Assembly (NCBI GenBank): GCA_025890175.1
Contig: JANPYM010000007.1
Coordinates: 419,561 to 483,560 of the forward strand
DNA: 64,000 bases
Source of the DNA: Ciborinia camelliae
Lineage: Eukaryota > Ascomycota > Leotiomycetes > Helotiales > Sclerotiniaceae
Direction: 5' to 3'
Shown: positions 45,099-55,605 of the stretch, piece by piece
Layout of the letters: each line of letters begins with the position of its first letter
Numbering within the stretch: the stretch's first letter is position 1
Translations under genes and position numbers: made by a program
Notes under the pieces: generated by a model
Databases searched by the model: none
What the model was told of the DNA's origin: nothing
The model's input: only the letters and a program-made list of their open reading frames with translations

Positions 45099-47410
45099 AT
45101 GGATCCTGTTGGCTTCACGGCAAGCATCATCAGTATCGCAACACTTGCGGTGCAACTCGGAGATGCACTGAGAAAAGCGGCTGAATTCTGGGAGGCTGTT
45201 CAAGATGCTCCTTTGGATATTCGTCGATTATCTAGGGACCTTAGACTCCTGGCTAACGTCTTTCATGCAATTCGGATTGAATATGAAGCTGGTAGCATAC
45301 CTACAAATTTCGAAAAGATGCTCAAGGAGGCTTTGGAGCTAGCAAAGGACGACATTGATCAACTTTCGGAGTTTGTATCAGAGTTGATGCGAAAATTATC
45401 CCTTGCCAATGGAAGTATCGGAAAACACTGGAGAAAAGTCCAAATGGCCTTGAAAGCAAGCAAAATAGAAAGGTTTAAGGACAACCTTGAGAGCGTCAAA
45501 AGTACTATGGTCTTGCTTCAGGCAAGCAGACAACAGTAATATAACCACTTGTTACACATTTAATGGCTTGATTTGCTCACTTGGGTTCCAGGTATTCCTT
45601 AATTCAGGTCAATAGCAATCTTGAAATCATAAAGACCAATTTCATTTCGGCAAACACGACAAGCTCTAACAAGCCGCCCGCACAAATTTTACAGGATGCT
45701 TCACAGTCGAATAGCATGGTTTCTCCAAGAGATGGGAGAAGTTATTCTAATTGCGTTTCCAAATCTATCAAGGAATACAAGACAAACTTCTTGCTCGGCA
45801 CATTCAGTCTTAGAACTACTTCTACCACTCACCGATATGATGAAGACGATTCCATAGATGATACAGATAACACAACAACCACCAAAACTTTCATAGTTAA
45901 ATTCCTCATGGGATTTACGACATGCAGGAAAGGTTTCAGATTCATGACGAACAACATTTTTGATGGGTACGAGCTGAAAGTGATTCGACGACGACCGAAT
46001 GATTCGGAGATTTTTACATTCTGTGAGGATGGCAATGTTCAAGCAGTGAAGCGGTTGCTGGATCGTGGTGAAGCATCTATACATGATGTGGACGAATATG
46101 GATATTCCCTTCTACATGTAAGCATAGCAAAAAATACCGAGATTTCCGCATAGTGACGTTGCTAATTGTTTTACAGTTCGCTGCTGGACTCTCTGACCCC
46201 CGTCTTTGCCAAGAGCTTCTTCATCTCGGGGCAGACGTATATCTACGGACGGATTATGGGGAGTTAGTATAACATATCCCGAATATGAATTATACTCACA
46301 TATCATTATAGAATACCCGCAGCCGTATCAACGAGATGGGATCAATCGGCGAATTTTATCGCAATATGTGAAGCTGGCTTTGACCCCTGGCAATCAGACG
46401 GATCATTGTTAGACACCCGAATCATATATTATCACCTCGGCGTTTCTGGATGGCGCTATATATACCAGGATAAACCGACCGCATCAGTCCAACTTCAGAT
46501 GGTAAATGACATATACCTCGGTATTATATTCGCAAGGGACGCCGAAGTTGTCGACTTTTTGTTGCCCCACCTTGTTGCAGACTTTTATCAACTTGAGAAT
46601 TCAGGATCAATCTCAATCCCTTCGCAAAATCAATTTCATCGTTCCTTCTTAAGTTTTATGGTAAATTACTGGCTAGGATGTTTGTTTCGTTGTTGGCTCG
46701 GCGATAAGGATCATTGCGATAAAGAGGCAGCACTTTCAGAGTATAAGCTTACCCAGATCTTGAGGCACAAACAAATATCCTGCATCACTGAATTTGTTCA
46801 GGATGGGGAACTTTCGTTCGGCCTGTGTGATTTCGCTTATGCATATGCAATGGCCATTGAAAATATTATGATAGCCTGCAGCTGGAGTACCGAAATCACT
46901 AATGCTGTTTTTCGCCAATGGTCAAAAATAATTAGTGATTCTGGGATTGATCTAAGTCAAGAGACTATGGCACAAACTGCGTGGGATTCAGTCGATTGTT
47001 GTAGGGAAATTTCTTTTGAGATTGTGCATGGAGATCAGGATGAAAACCCCTCGCTCAGGATTGAGAATAGGATTAGTCCAGAATTCACACATCTTGATCC
47101 CTTATTCCTATGCGAAGTTGGTCATCGACGTCGCGATAAGACTGGCGCAGGTCGGTGCCTTTCGCGTGTCCCCGAAAGTTTTATCAAAGATGGGAGGTTT
47201 TCTATAAACATGCCTGGACAATGGGAAGAACCATTGATTACAAACTCAGAATTGGTGCTGAAATTTAGTGACTACAGTTTGTTTGAAACTGGGTTTTTTT
47301 ATAGCCAGTATCTGGATGAGCGCTTCAGTCAACTAGTTACCAAGACAGATATTCAGCGGATTGAGGAGGCTTTGCGAAATGGTACTTTGTTTGGTGTGGG
47401 CAAGAATTGA
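45099..47410 (+). CDS. NLR-like protein: Helo-like/NACHT-associated N-terminus plus ankyrin repeats (715 aa)
   Basis: Exons 45099-45535, 45592-46117, 46177-46262 and 46312-47410 give about 715 aa, all joins in frame. Residues 1-145 (MDPVGFTASIISIATLAVQL-GDALRKAAEFWEAVQDAPLD-IRRLSRDL...) match the helical N-terminal domain found in fungal STAND/NLR proteins, which is related to the HeLo cell-death domain. Then comes a Ser/Thr/Asp-rich link and an ankyrin-like region: FTFCEDGNVQAVKRLLDRGE-ASIHDVDEYGYSLLHFAAG and CQELLHLGADVYLRTDYG. The C-terminal 400 residues have no clear motif. There is no P-loop or NACHT domain between the N-terminus and the ankyrin repeats, so this is not a full NLR. Such proteins are tied to self/non-self recognition and cell death in related fungi; that role is inference here. 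Confidence 0.78.
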
Positions 47411-48154
47411 CCTAAGCATCCGAGAAGATTAATACAGGGGAAACACGAGGCAGAGCATACGCTCTTTCACGAGTGTGTACAGTTGATTAGCATGGGGGTT
47501 ATAATCAGAAGTCGAAACTCAAGGATGAATATTTCCATTTATTCTTGTTTACCGTACGAATTATGAACGGGGTTGTTTGTTTTCATTGCCAGTTTGATAT
47601 TTACAATTCTTTCGGATCTTTGGTCTAGCAATTCAAATAGTATTACCTATTGTCACACTTTTGAGTTTCTGAGTTTGGCTTCCATATGACACTTTTCAAT
47701 ATCCGAGTCTAGCTTGTGCATTGAAATGAGATTTACATTCTCGATGCGAGATGCAAAAACTTGCGTTTAGCAGTGAGATGGTATCCGAGGCTCAAAGATC
47801 CCCATGCTCCATTATTTGAATCTAGATTCACACAATCAAATAATCTCTTGGGTATATACGAGATGATACTGTTGGACGTCTGAACTTCTCCTTCAACCAG
47901 AAGATAGTTTCTGAGGCGTTGATAGGTCACTCCACCGATGTGACAATACCACTCGCTGAACTGCTAATTGCCTGGATGGAAATTTTGACGATTTCACATA
48001 GATCCAATCAGCTATACAATTACACCCTGAAAATGGTTTCAAAATTCGATGGTTTTCACGAGCCCTGCTATAAATACAGAACTAAAATCAGTGATCTATT
48101 TTACTAATCAATCTAGTTTACACCCATCACTCAAATCCTCCCTAACACACCAAC
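47411..48154. other. intergenic with an orphan minus-strand frame
   Basis: A minus-strand frame at 47733-47930 (LVEGEVQTSNSIISYIPKRL-FDCVNLD, GAWGSLSLGYHLTAKRKFLH) has protein-like composition but no ATG and no upstream exon that I could join. It may be an exon relic. No other gene is seen. Confidence 0.35.
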
Positions 48155-48517
48155 TCACAACTTCTTCACAACCCCCCAATAAAGCTCATCACCCGCCTCC
48201 TCCCTAAACTTCTGCGCATGACTCCCTCCCCCCAAACCATATTAATCTTGCCCACTTCCCTTCCCCGTTGACACCTCTCCATGCTCCACTACATCTCTAC
48301 ACTCAGTAAGATTACCCTCCTCTTTGTATATATATCCCCTCATCGCCCCTTTATTCACCACTCTCTCATCATTCAACCTCTCCAATCCTCCCCGCACTAA
48401 ACCCCTCCATACCCAATGCGGACAACAGTGCACGATGAAACTCGCTATCAACGCTACAAGGTTAGCGAGAATCGCTAGACGTATCAATAATGACCAGTAA
48501 ACTTTCGCACAGGGCAC
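48155..48517 (-). CDS. small membrane-anchored hypothetical protein (99 aa if spliced)
   Basis: From ATG at 48517 the frame gives MPCAKVYWSLLIRLAILANL-VALIASFIV, one strong membrane segment, then WRGLVRGGLERLNDERVV and an acidic end. The frame meets TAA at 48242-48244, but the same frame then continues with SHAQKFREEAGDELYWGVVK-KL to a stop at 48155. A 63-nt intron (48274-48212; donor GTGTCA, acceptor GCGCAG) would remove the TAA and keep frame, giving 99 aa ending KFREEAGDELYWGVVKKL. The donor is weak and the tract before the acceptor is not pyrimidine-rich, so the other reading is a gene with a nonsense change. I do not recognise the family. Confidence 0.42.
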
Positions 48518-49741
48518 ACGGAGAAGCGTGTGTAGATCTCGCTTGGACCAAAGGAGTGAGAGGCACGAATCATAGATTATGGTGGAAGCAGAAAGCGGTA
48601 TATCTTGTAAAGGTTAAAACAACGCCGCATAACATAAAAGGGCGTGGTGCCTCCTTTACTGATACGATGGATCAATAATCTCCCTCTTCATCGGATCTGG
48701 AAAATATAGCGTCGGTTTTCTGCAGCTGGAAACATGACGCCTGGAAATATATTTTTTACTAGGTACATAATCTACTACGGCACTCTCTTCTCTTCGTCCC
48801 GAATGGTCCTTTCCGCTATGAATACCCCTCGATTACTGCTACCGTAAAAGGTTCAACGACGGAAGAGGTTTTAGAAGGCTATTGATCCTCTGTAATCCTG
48901 ATATTGATCTACTAGCAAATATCGCGCCTTCATTCAAGAGCAAAAGATTATCGGTATAGGATTATAAAACAAGAATAAATTTCAACCATGGCAAAATACC
49001 TCCAGACTGTTTCTGCCAGTGTGGGGGAATAATCGATATATGTGAGTGAGGATACAGAGATTGCATACTCATATTTTTGTTATAAGAATACGTGAATGTT
49101 ATACATTCACTGTGTGGGGAATATGCTACGGATACAGAACTAGCGTGAAACGCTAGTTCCGTATCCTGTAGCATATAATCCTTACACGATTAATGTAGAT
49201 TATTATGGACAATAATACAACAATTTTAAGCGAAGAGTAGAGGAAGTTCTTCAATTTTGATGTATCCTGTTATTAAGTGATGTTCGATCTGAGTTCATGG
49301 AATATTTTTACATGAAGAGATACGTAGATTATGTAAGCGCTTATGTAAGAGGCGGGCTTCGATTTGGTTGGTTGAATGGCGCGATATACCGCATATCCAA
49401 ACAAAACCCCCTCTTTTCAGAATTTTATATTAGATACATTTATTGATCGGCCAATGTATCTCAATACAACAGTTCATTTGATTGGCAAATCTGGATTGTA
49501 ATGTTGAACAGTGTTATCAGGTAGTTAGGTCAGGTGTAGTATTTCTCAAGTTTTCTTTTTCTCAACAATCAATACATACGGAAGGAGTTCCACCCTTTCC
49601 GGATCTTTCTTTATCTAAAATTTATATTTGTCTTTAAAAAATATAGCTTCGGAGGTGCCAGTGGTACTTTTTGAGGCATATTACCACGAATTAATTCTCC
49701 GCGGCGATAAAACCTGAGGAATATCTAACAAAGCCTCAGCT
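48518..49741. other. intergenic with long hairpin element
   Basis: No gene is supported. The stretch contains the long palindrome at 49112-49187 and AT-rich sequence on both sides. GAATGTTATACATTC at 49094-49108 is a further small palindrome next to it. Confidence 0.45.
49112..49187. repeat. long hairpin element, copy 2
   Basis: Left arm GTGTGGGGAATATGCTACGG continuing to GATACAGAACTAGCGT, spacer GAA (49147-49149), right arm ACGCTAGTTCCGTATCCTGT continuing to AGCATATAATCCTTACAC. Most of 36 positions pair. The left arm resembles 20105-20139. A transcript across it would form a stable hairpin. It may be a very small foldback element; no clear target duplication is seen. Confidence 0.75.
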
Positions 49742-52700
49742 ATGACTGATGAGCCTCCACGGAAAAAGCAGAGAGGACTACAGAGCCCGAGATATACAAC
49801 TCTTGGTCACCCTGAACGGTACACCCATCATGCCGTTGCTGCCCTAAGAAATATTTTCCCCCTCAAGTCTGGTATAACACCTCTCACACCACCTGGCAAA
49901 GATGCATCGGATGCTGAGAAGGAGCAATTTCGTGGTTTGGAGGCATATCAAAGACGGCGATTTGGAGAATCCGGTATGTTATATTGAAATTGAATAGTAC
50001 TGTATGTACATTGACTAACACGGCAGTCGAATCTATTCAGTTGGCTTTACTACGGCGGAGCTCGACTCCCTGGGGGCATTGGCATTTACTATTGATATTG
50101 ATGATGCATTTTCATTAGAGCATACCCCAATACATCCATTTTTTGCACGAGACAATTGGATCCCCCCTGGATTGAATACAGCAAAACACGAGTTGGGGAA
50201 TGGAAGACCGGGGTATTGGGAGGTAATCATATGTGGCAGGTTAGATGGAATGGGCTAATCATATTGAGATATTCAAGGCTAGCAATGATATTGTTTGGCA
50301 AGTTTTGGCTCCATGCTTGCGAGTTGCTACGCTCTTTCTTTCCAGTTCAAATTACTCGAGATGGTATGATTCTGTGAGATAATTTGGTTATCGTTGTCTA
50401 ATAATATTAGGTGGACGGCGCTTCTGGACGATCCAGATGCTTTTAAAAAAGTTCATCTATCTAAGAAAGCAACGGATCCCGCTCTAAGATTTGACTTGCA
50501 TGCCTTGCCTCAGTTCCAAAAAGTCGAGGAATTCTTTCGCAGCCACACTGGAGAAGTCAAATTCGTCATTGTAAACGGAACGGAGAAATTCGGGGGAGGT
50601 ACCAATTATGGATGCGCTGTGGATAAAGGTTTATGTGGTCCATTATGGAAGCATTGTGTGGAAATTGCCTTCCAAAGCCTCGAGCCGTTATTGAATCCGA
50701 ATTATACCCACGCAGAGAAGTTACTCGATAGATGTAATTTGGTATCCACAATACTGCATGAGACAGTGGTAAGTCTTGTGGCAGGAAATTTCAGCAGACC
50801 TAATAATCTTTGTTAGCATACAGTTTGGCAGTCTGTCGTAGCGAAACATAGATCATCAGTTCAGAGTGAATATATTCAAGAAGAGCCTTATTTTGAACAG
50901 GATGTTATACCCGAGTTGTAAGTACTACTATTGAGGATTGGGTGAGATGCAATAGCGCGCTAATTAGAACCCCAAGAGGATTCATCTATGAGCTTTTGGT
51001 ACTGGCCTTTTTCTTATAGGGTAACACCACCTATGCTGCAGTATTGCTAATTCATCTATAGCTATTTGGCGGTAAACTTGGCAGTGGGTTATCTCTAGTT
51101 TTCAGATCTCCGGCAGTCTCTTCAGCATTCAAATACATGACGTAGGACATCCAGAAAAAAGTTCCCAAACACATCTGACATATTCATTATAGGAACGTAT
51201 GTTATGGAAATACCTTTTCCCAAATACAGCTGACATATCGAGTCTATAGCCGTGGTGTGACAGAGTCCTGGCAGAATACTTCCCACATTATCCCCAGGCT
51301 GACTCAAAGCCACCTGAATGGGACTCTAGATATTGTTATCCTATACCTGTTACACAAATAGCGAGATTGTTCACTGAAGACTATTGGGCGTGTAATATAC
51401 AAAGGTAAGTGAGAAACAGGCCGTGTATACGTAGCCAGGGTGTCCAATGCTCCGGCCTTTTCCAACATTGAAAGGCTTTTAATTTTCCAAATTGTATGAA
51501 TTTTTCAAATCCATCCAGTTAAGCAGATTATTTTAAAAGACTTTCAGCTTTTGGAAAATTGAAAGCTTGGCTCTGGTTTGGTAGTCCGGATTGTTTGATA
51601 CCTTGATCACAAACGTATTCTAACAGGCTGCACCGCCAGGTATGGACCGAATACTACCCGTTTTACTCAGCCTATAGGGACCAGACTGAATTTCGATTCT
51701 ACATGGTATCCTGGAAGAAGTTCCTTCCAAATGTCTACCAGTGATAATACAGCTCTAAAACGTTATTTTGACACCAACAAAGAGTCATCACATGAAGATT
51801 ATAGAATTCTTGTGGACCGGATCCAAGAACTAATTCTGAAGCCATGGTACATCCGAAGATATCTCCGAGAATCTCAATTTGGCGAAACTGTCCCCGAGAA
51901 CTGGATGGATGCTTGGGCTGCCTCAACAAATATTCCCAGGGAATTCTTATTCATTGATGAAGAGATTTTGCCTATATCTCCCCCATCATGTCCAAGATTT
52001 GACGAAATAAAAGAATATCTCTTCGAAAATGTATCACAACTTGCTTTGGATACTACGATGTTTCGGATTCCCATAATGCTCATTCTTCAATACATTCAAA
52101 ACCACGGGGGCATAACACTAAATATTGATGAATGGAGAGGCTTTCTATCTGTATGATTCCTTAAGTTCTTTATTCTTAAAACCTAATTCTATTCCCTGGT
52201 CTTAGAATTCAATTTTACATTTTATGTCATATATTTATAGTACTGTTTCTGTATTCTGATTTTCGGAAATTCTTGATTGCTGACTCCATAATCTTACAGG
52301 TTTGTGAAGATGAAAAATATTTATTCAAGTATGCATTCCACTCTTTCTTTGGCTGCTATATGCAAGGTAGCATCAACAAAGTTCAGCAAATATAAACTGT
52401 TGAAAAGGCGTATATTAGTGGCTGACGCCATTAGCAAATCACTAATTTTGACCTCTGTATAGATATGATTCGACTCACTTTGGAAATTGTGGAAGTCTTA
52501 TAGTACGACGGAGAGGTTGGCCACAAGAACTTTTAATTGGGCCACACGAACGTCATAAGCCCCCTATACCACCCGAGTGGGGATCTTATAATCGACCGGC
52601 TTTTATGGCTCCGGCATTAGAAGATTTCACGCACGATTTATACTATATGAAAAATAGCGTCGATAGTTTTTCCTTTAATGATCGACCCGACGCCGAGAAA

Positions 52701-53880
52701 GAACATGTATTCTTCTATCTGAAATTCGTGAGCAGTATTTGGGCTGAACCACATTGGCTCGAGTCTAAAAATCCGTTCGAGGTCCCCGGTGCCGTTAAAC
52801 CTCCCGATAAATTGCTTACCTGGAGCCAGTTTGAATACCTATTGGGAGAAGCAATCGAAAGAACAGAACAATGGGAACAGAGTGGAGTGTCACTTGAGAA
52901 AAAAGATCATCCACGTGTTTGGTATGTTATACATTCTTTCATACATATAAATTTATTTTAAATCGGCATGGTTATTGATACACATACTTCTAGTAATGCA
53001 CCAAAAGGGATTGTTCGAGTACTTGGTTACGATGATGATTTTTACTTTTCTGATGATGAATCTCGTCCACCTAGACCTCTATCTGAAGAGGAAAGTTCTT
53101 TAGATCCAGAGCATGAGGAGTCTGATAATGAGCTTTCTGGAGATGAGGACGAGGAGGAAGAGGGGGAAGATTCCTCGGAGGCATCGGGGCTTGAATATGG
53201 CTCGATATTTTGACCAATTCCAATGAGTCGCCCACAGGGATGACGAGAATTCCTCGGATGAATCTCGGAGTCGTGGAAGCCAGAGTAATTGAATCTAATG
53301 AAGTTTCCGCTATCTCATTTAATATAACTTTGGTGGAAAGCAGCCTGTCGACCGGAATTGGACTATGATGCGTTACTCGATTTCTGGGCAACCAAAATCC
53401 GGAAAGAATATGGAAAGTTTGAATTCATCTTACACAATCGTACCGCTGTATCTGTCAGTCATCATCTTCTAAGACTCAACAACTGTTTAAATTCTTTTGG
53501 TACAGTGGATTAAGGAATCCGAGAAAGTGTAGTTACTATACCTCAATGTTCCTCGATACAATATTGGCTTTCATCTAGGACTCAAGAAAGGCGTTAATTC
53601 CAGACGGTATCAGTTTGAATGGAATATTCCAATTGATAAGTCTTCATAGTTAGTATGCATTTCAGAATATGACTCAAATGGAGATGCGAAATATTGGTAC
53701 TATCCCGGGACCATTGCTTTAATTTCCTATGAGGAGTCTGAAGGAAATATGACGTAGAAGGAAGTCAATATGCTTGTCAGAAATATAGATTTACATCCTC
53801 TTCTGCTACACTTTTCACCCTGTTCGTTTGTCCCCCCCACCAATTCTTCCGATTCTTGCATTCTACAATGGTAGTTCCAA
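49742..53880 (+). pseudogene. multi-exon HExxH zinc-protease-like gene, decaying
   Basis: I can join exons 49742-49973, about 50027-50222, 50278-50363, 50411-50768, 50817-50917 and from 50977, then later pieces at about 51245-51401, 51626-52152, 52301-52330, 52463-52922 and 52994-53213, each with coding character. HETV at the end of one exon (50757-50768) and HTVWQSV at the start of the next form HETVH, the HExxH zinc site, followed by EPYFEQDVIPEL-GFIYE as in gluzincin-like fungal proteins. The first join is off by one base or needs a poor donor; TAG and TGA stops and a shift occur at about 51130-51270; another shift lies near 51730 (WKKFLPN / STSDNTALKRY). Beyond an acidic tail ending at 53213, a coding-like frame (RPELDYDALLDFWATKIRKE ... 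YWYYPGTIALISYEESEG) has three TAG stops (53530, 53647, 53755). I read a former large gene hit by nonsense and indel changes. Confidence 0.55.
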
Positions 53881-54544
53881 ATATTTGGATGAGTGCCTAT
53901 TTCTTTGGGTTTCTGGAGAGTTGCATGCGGTCTGGTTTAGAATGATCCTCCTGTCATGTACGACTGCAGTATAAATTAATATCGCACTCAGGTGCTTGGC
54001 ACCGGTGACTAACTCTCACTCCGAACCTTTGAACACGATGATATAATATAATTCACAGTAACCACAAAGTCTGTTGTAAATATTTTCTCCAAGAAATAGT
54101 ATTCAGAACTATTGAATTTATTGTATTGTTGTATCCAGCTAGTGTATGTAGAACTATTTTATAACAACAAGAACAACTATATAAAATACAACAAACACTG
54201 CGTCTGCCTCATGGACCTTCCTCTGGCCGGCCGAAGCTATATCTGGGTTGCCGGGGAGTCCAGCCGGTACATGCTTCTTTTCCCTTTCCCCTTTCTTCTG
54301 TGTGCGAGCGGGCTCCTCGCTATCTCCAAATCAGCGCCGTTAATCTTGAGGCGAGCTTAGCAACGTCAAGCCGTCGCAACGCGCGGAAAGGCGACCCTTC
54401 CAATGGTGAACTATGCCGAGCTTCTCCTTCCTGAAAAGGGGTTTCAAAGTTTGGTAGCTTCTCCTTCCTGGAAAGGGGTTTCAAAGTTTGGTATATCGAC
54501 CAAGTCGGCTTGCACCGATTTACGTAATGATTCCACCATTCCAG
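53881..54544. other. intergenic, no gene seen
   Basis: AT-rich to about 54200, then GC-richer with GGCCGGCCG at about 54224. No gene is supported. It contains the 37-bp direct duplication listed separately. Confidence 0.4.
54420..54493. repeat. 37-bp tandem duplication
   Basis: The unit GCTTCTCCTTCCTGAAAAGG (first 20 bases) continues to GGTTTCAAAGTTTGGTA and is repeated immediately with one change visible (GAAAAGG to GGAAAGG). It lies next to the inverted gene fragment and may mark its insertion or repair junction. Confidence 0.85.
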
Positions 54545-54745
54545 CAACACCAAATCCATAAGGACCCATGCTAACACGGTTCAAAACCGGCTGATCGGGT
54601 CTCGTAATCATTCCCGAATCCATCATTTTCGTAGTGTTTGTATTTGCGTTATCATTTCCAGCTCCCAATCCCCAATCCCTTCCAACTAAAGCTAGCCCTT
54701 CTCAGAAAACAACTGGTGCGCGATCCAGCACCCGATGCTCAGGGC
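54545..54745 (-). pseudogene. inverted, truncated copy of part of the gene at 6145-8285
   Basis: Read on the minus strand, this piece encodes SGAGSRTSCFLRRASFSWKG and then, one frame over, MDSGMITRPDQPVLNRVSMG-PYGFGV. These match the two ordered blocks of the 603-aa protein (GAGSRTSCFLRRASFSWKG at about 7598-7660 and PDSGLVTRPDQPVLNRVSMG-PYGFGV at about 7733-7810). The Asn/Ala-rich link between them is shortened (NDNANTNTTKMMDSG) and the frame shifts there; the first frame ends at TGA. Sequence on both sides is unrelated to the parent, so only about 200 bp was copied. It lies 46.7 kb away in opposite orientation. Confidence 0.85.
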
Positions 54746-54858
54746 CAATCAACTTGTCTCTGCGGGGATATTAGAGCTGAGCATATTATTAGTTGCGAGC
54801 TTCGCAGAGTAGAGATTAAATATACTTACTCGGCAATACCGGCAGAGTTGATAAGACG

Positions 54859-55003
54859 CCAGCATGCCAAGGGTATTAGTCGATGGAAATAGAACAGCAA
54901 GATTTTTGTTTGTAGCGTTCGAATACTTCTGCGGAGAGCAGAAGCCGCAAAGGATCATATCCTGCTCGTCGATTTCCATCGACTGATACTCCCGGCATGC
55001 TGG
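54859..55003. repeat. 32-bp inverted repeat with 81-bp spacer
   Basis: CCAGCATGCCAAGGGTATTAG and following bases at 54859-54890 match, inverted, 54972-55003 (about 28 of 32 positions). The spacer itself has a small hairpin (CTTCTG...CAGAAG). It could be the ends of a tiny element or a structured RNA region; nothing else identifies it. Confidence 0.6.
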
Positions 55004-55044
55004 TTCTGAATCAAAAGGCCGTGAAAGTTCTTCTCCATTAAATT

Positions 55045-55605
55045 TCAGGCGTGGCGGCAGCGGCAGCAGCAGCAGCAGCAAGTATTTGGTGATGGTATTA
55101 TATGTAGGGAGATTGTAGTCCGTGGGGAAGCAGACTCCGTTCTGTGATCCTGGTTTCTTGTGTCATTGAATGGGTATCGGTTTCTAAAGAAATGCTTCAC
55201 CAAAGACCTTGTTCCGAAGTTCCTTGTTGATAGTGGTCGTACCCCAAGTGGCTCATTGCTTGTTTCCAGAACTTTGCTGATATAGTGCCTCTTTGCTATA
55301 TTCGAGCTGCCTGCAGCATGGATACAGACACCAGGCGGAGGATTAACTGTAGGAGAAGACTGTGTGCTATCTTCTTGCCCAGCAGTATCCCCCACCTGGT
55401 GTTTCCTCGACACGAGAATGGATACGCTTGGAACAAAAGTTACCCATGGTGCTAATTTTTATGTGTTAGGTTTCTGCTTATGTAAAATTTGAAAGCGAAG
55501 TTGGGATGGGGAATTCTTACGTGGAATGCGAGATGCTGCTACATTATCTTCTATAGAATTGCCGAGAAGGATATTCAGCAGGAAGCAGCAGACCAGAACC
55601 AACAT
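55045..55605 (-). CDS. putative secreted protein with C-terminal cysteine run (163 aa)
   Basis: Exons 55605-55521 and 55451-55045 give about 163 aa. Exon 1 encodes a clear signal peptide (MLVLVCCFLLNILLGNS) and a short link. The 69-nt intron has donor GTAAGA, a CCTAAC branch site and acceptor TTAG, all in phase 1. Exon 2 encodes IPPPWVTFVPSVSILVSRKH, then a Ser/Pro/Asn-rich body and a CCCCCCRCRHA end made by a GCAGCAGCAGCAGCAG microsatellite. The family is unknown. If real, it could be a small secreted protein; an alternative is chance splice signals next to a decayed region. A third exon was not found. Confidence 0.42.
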
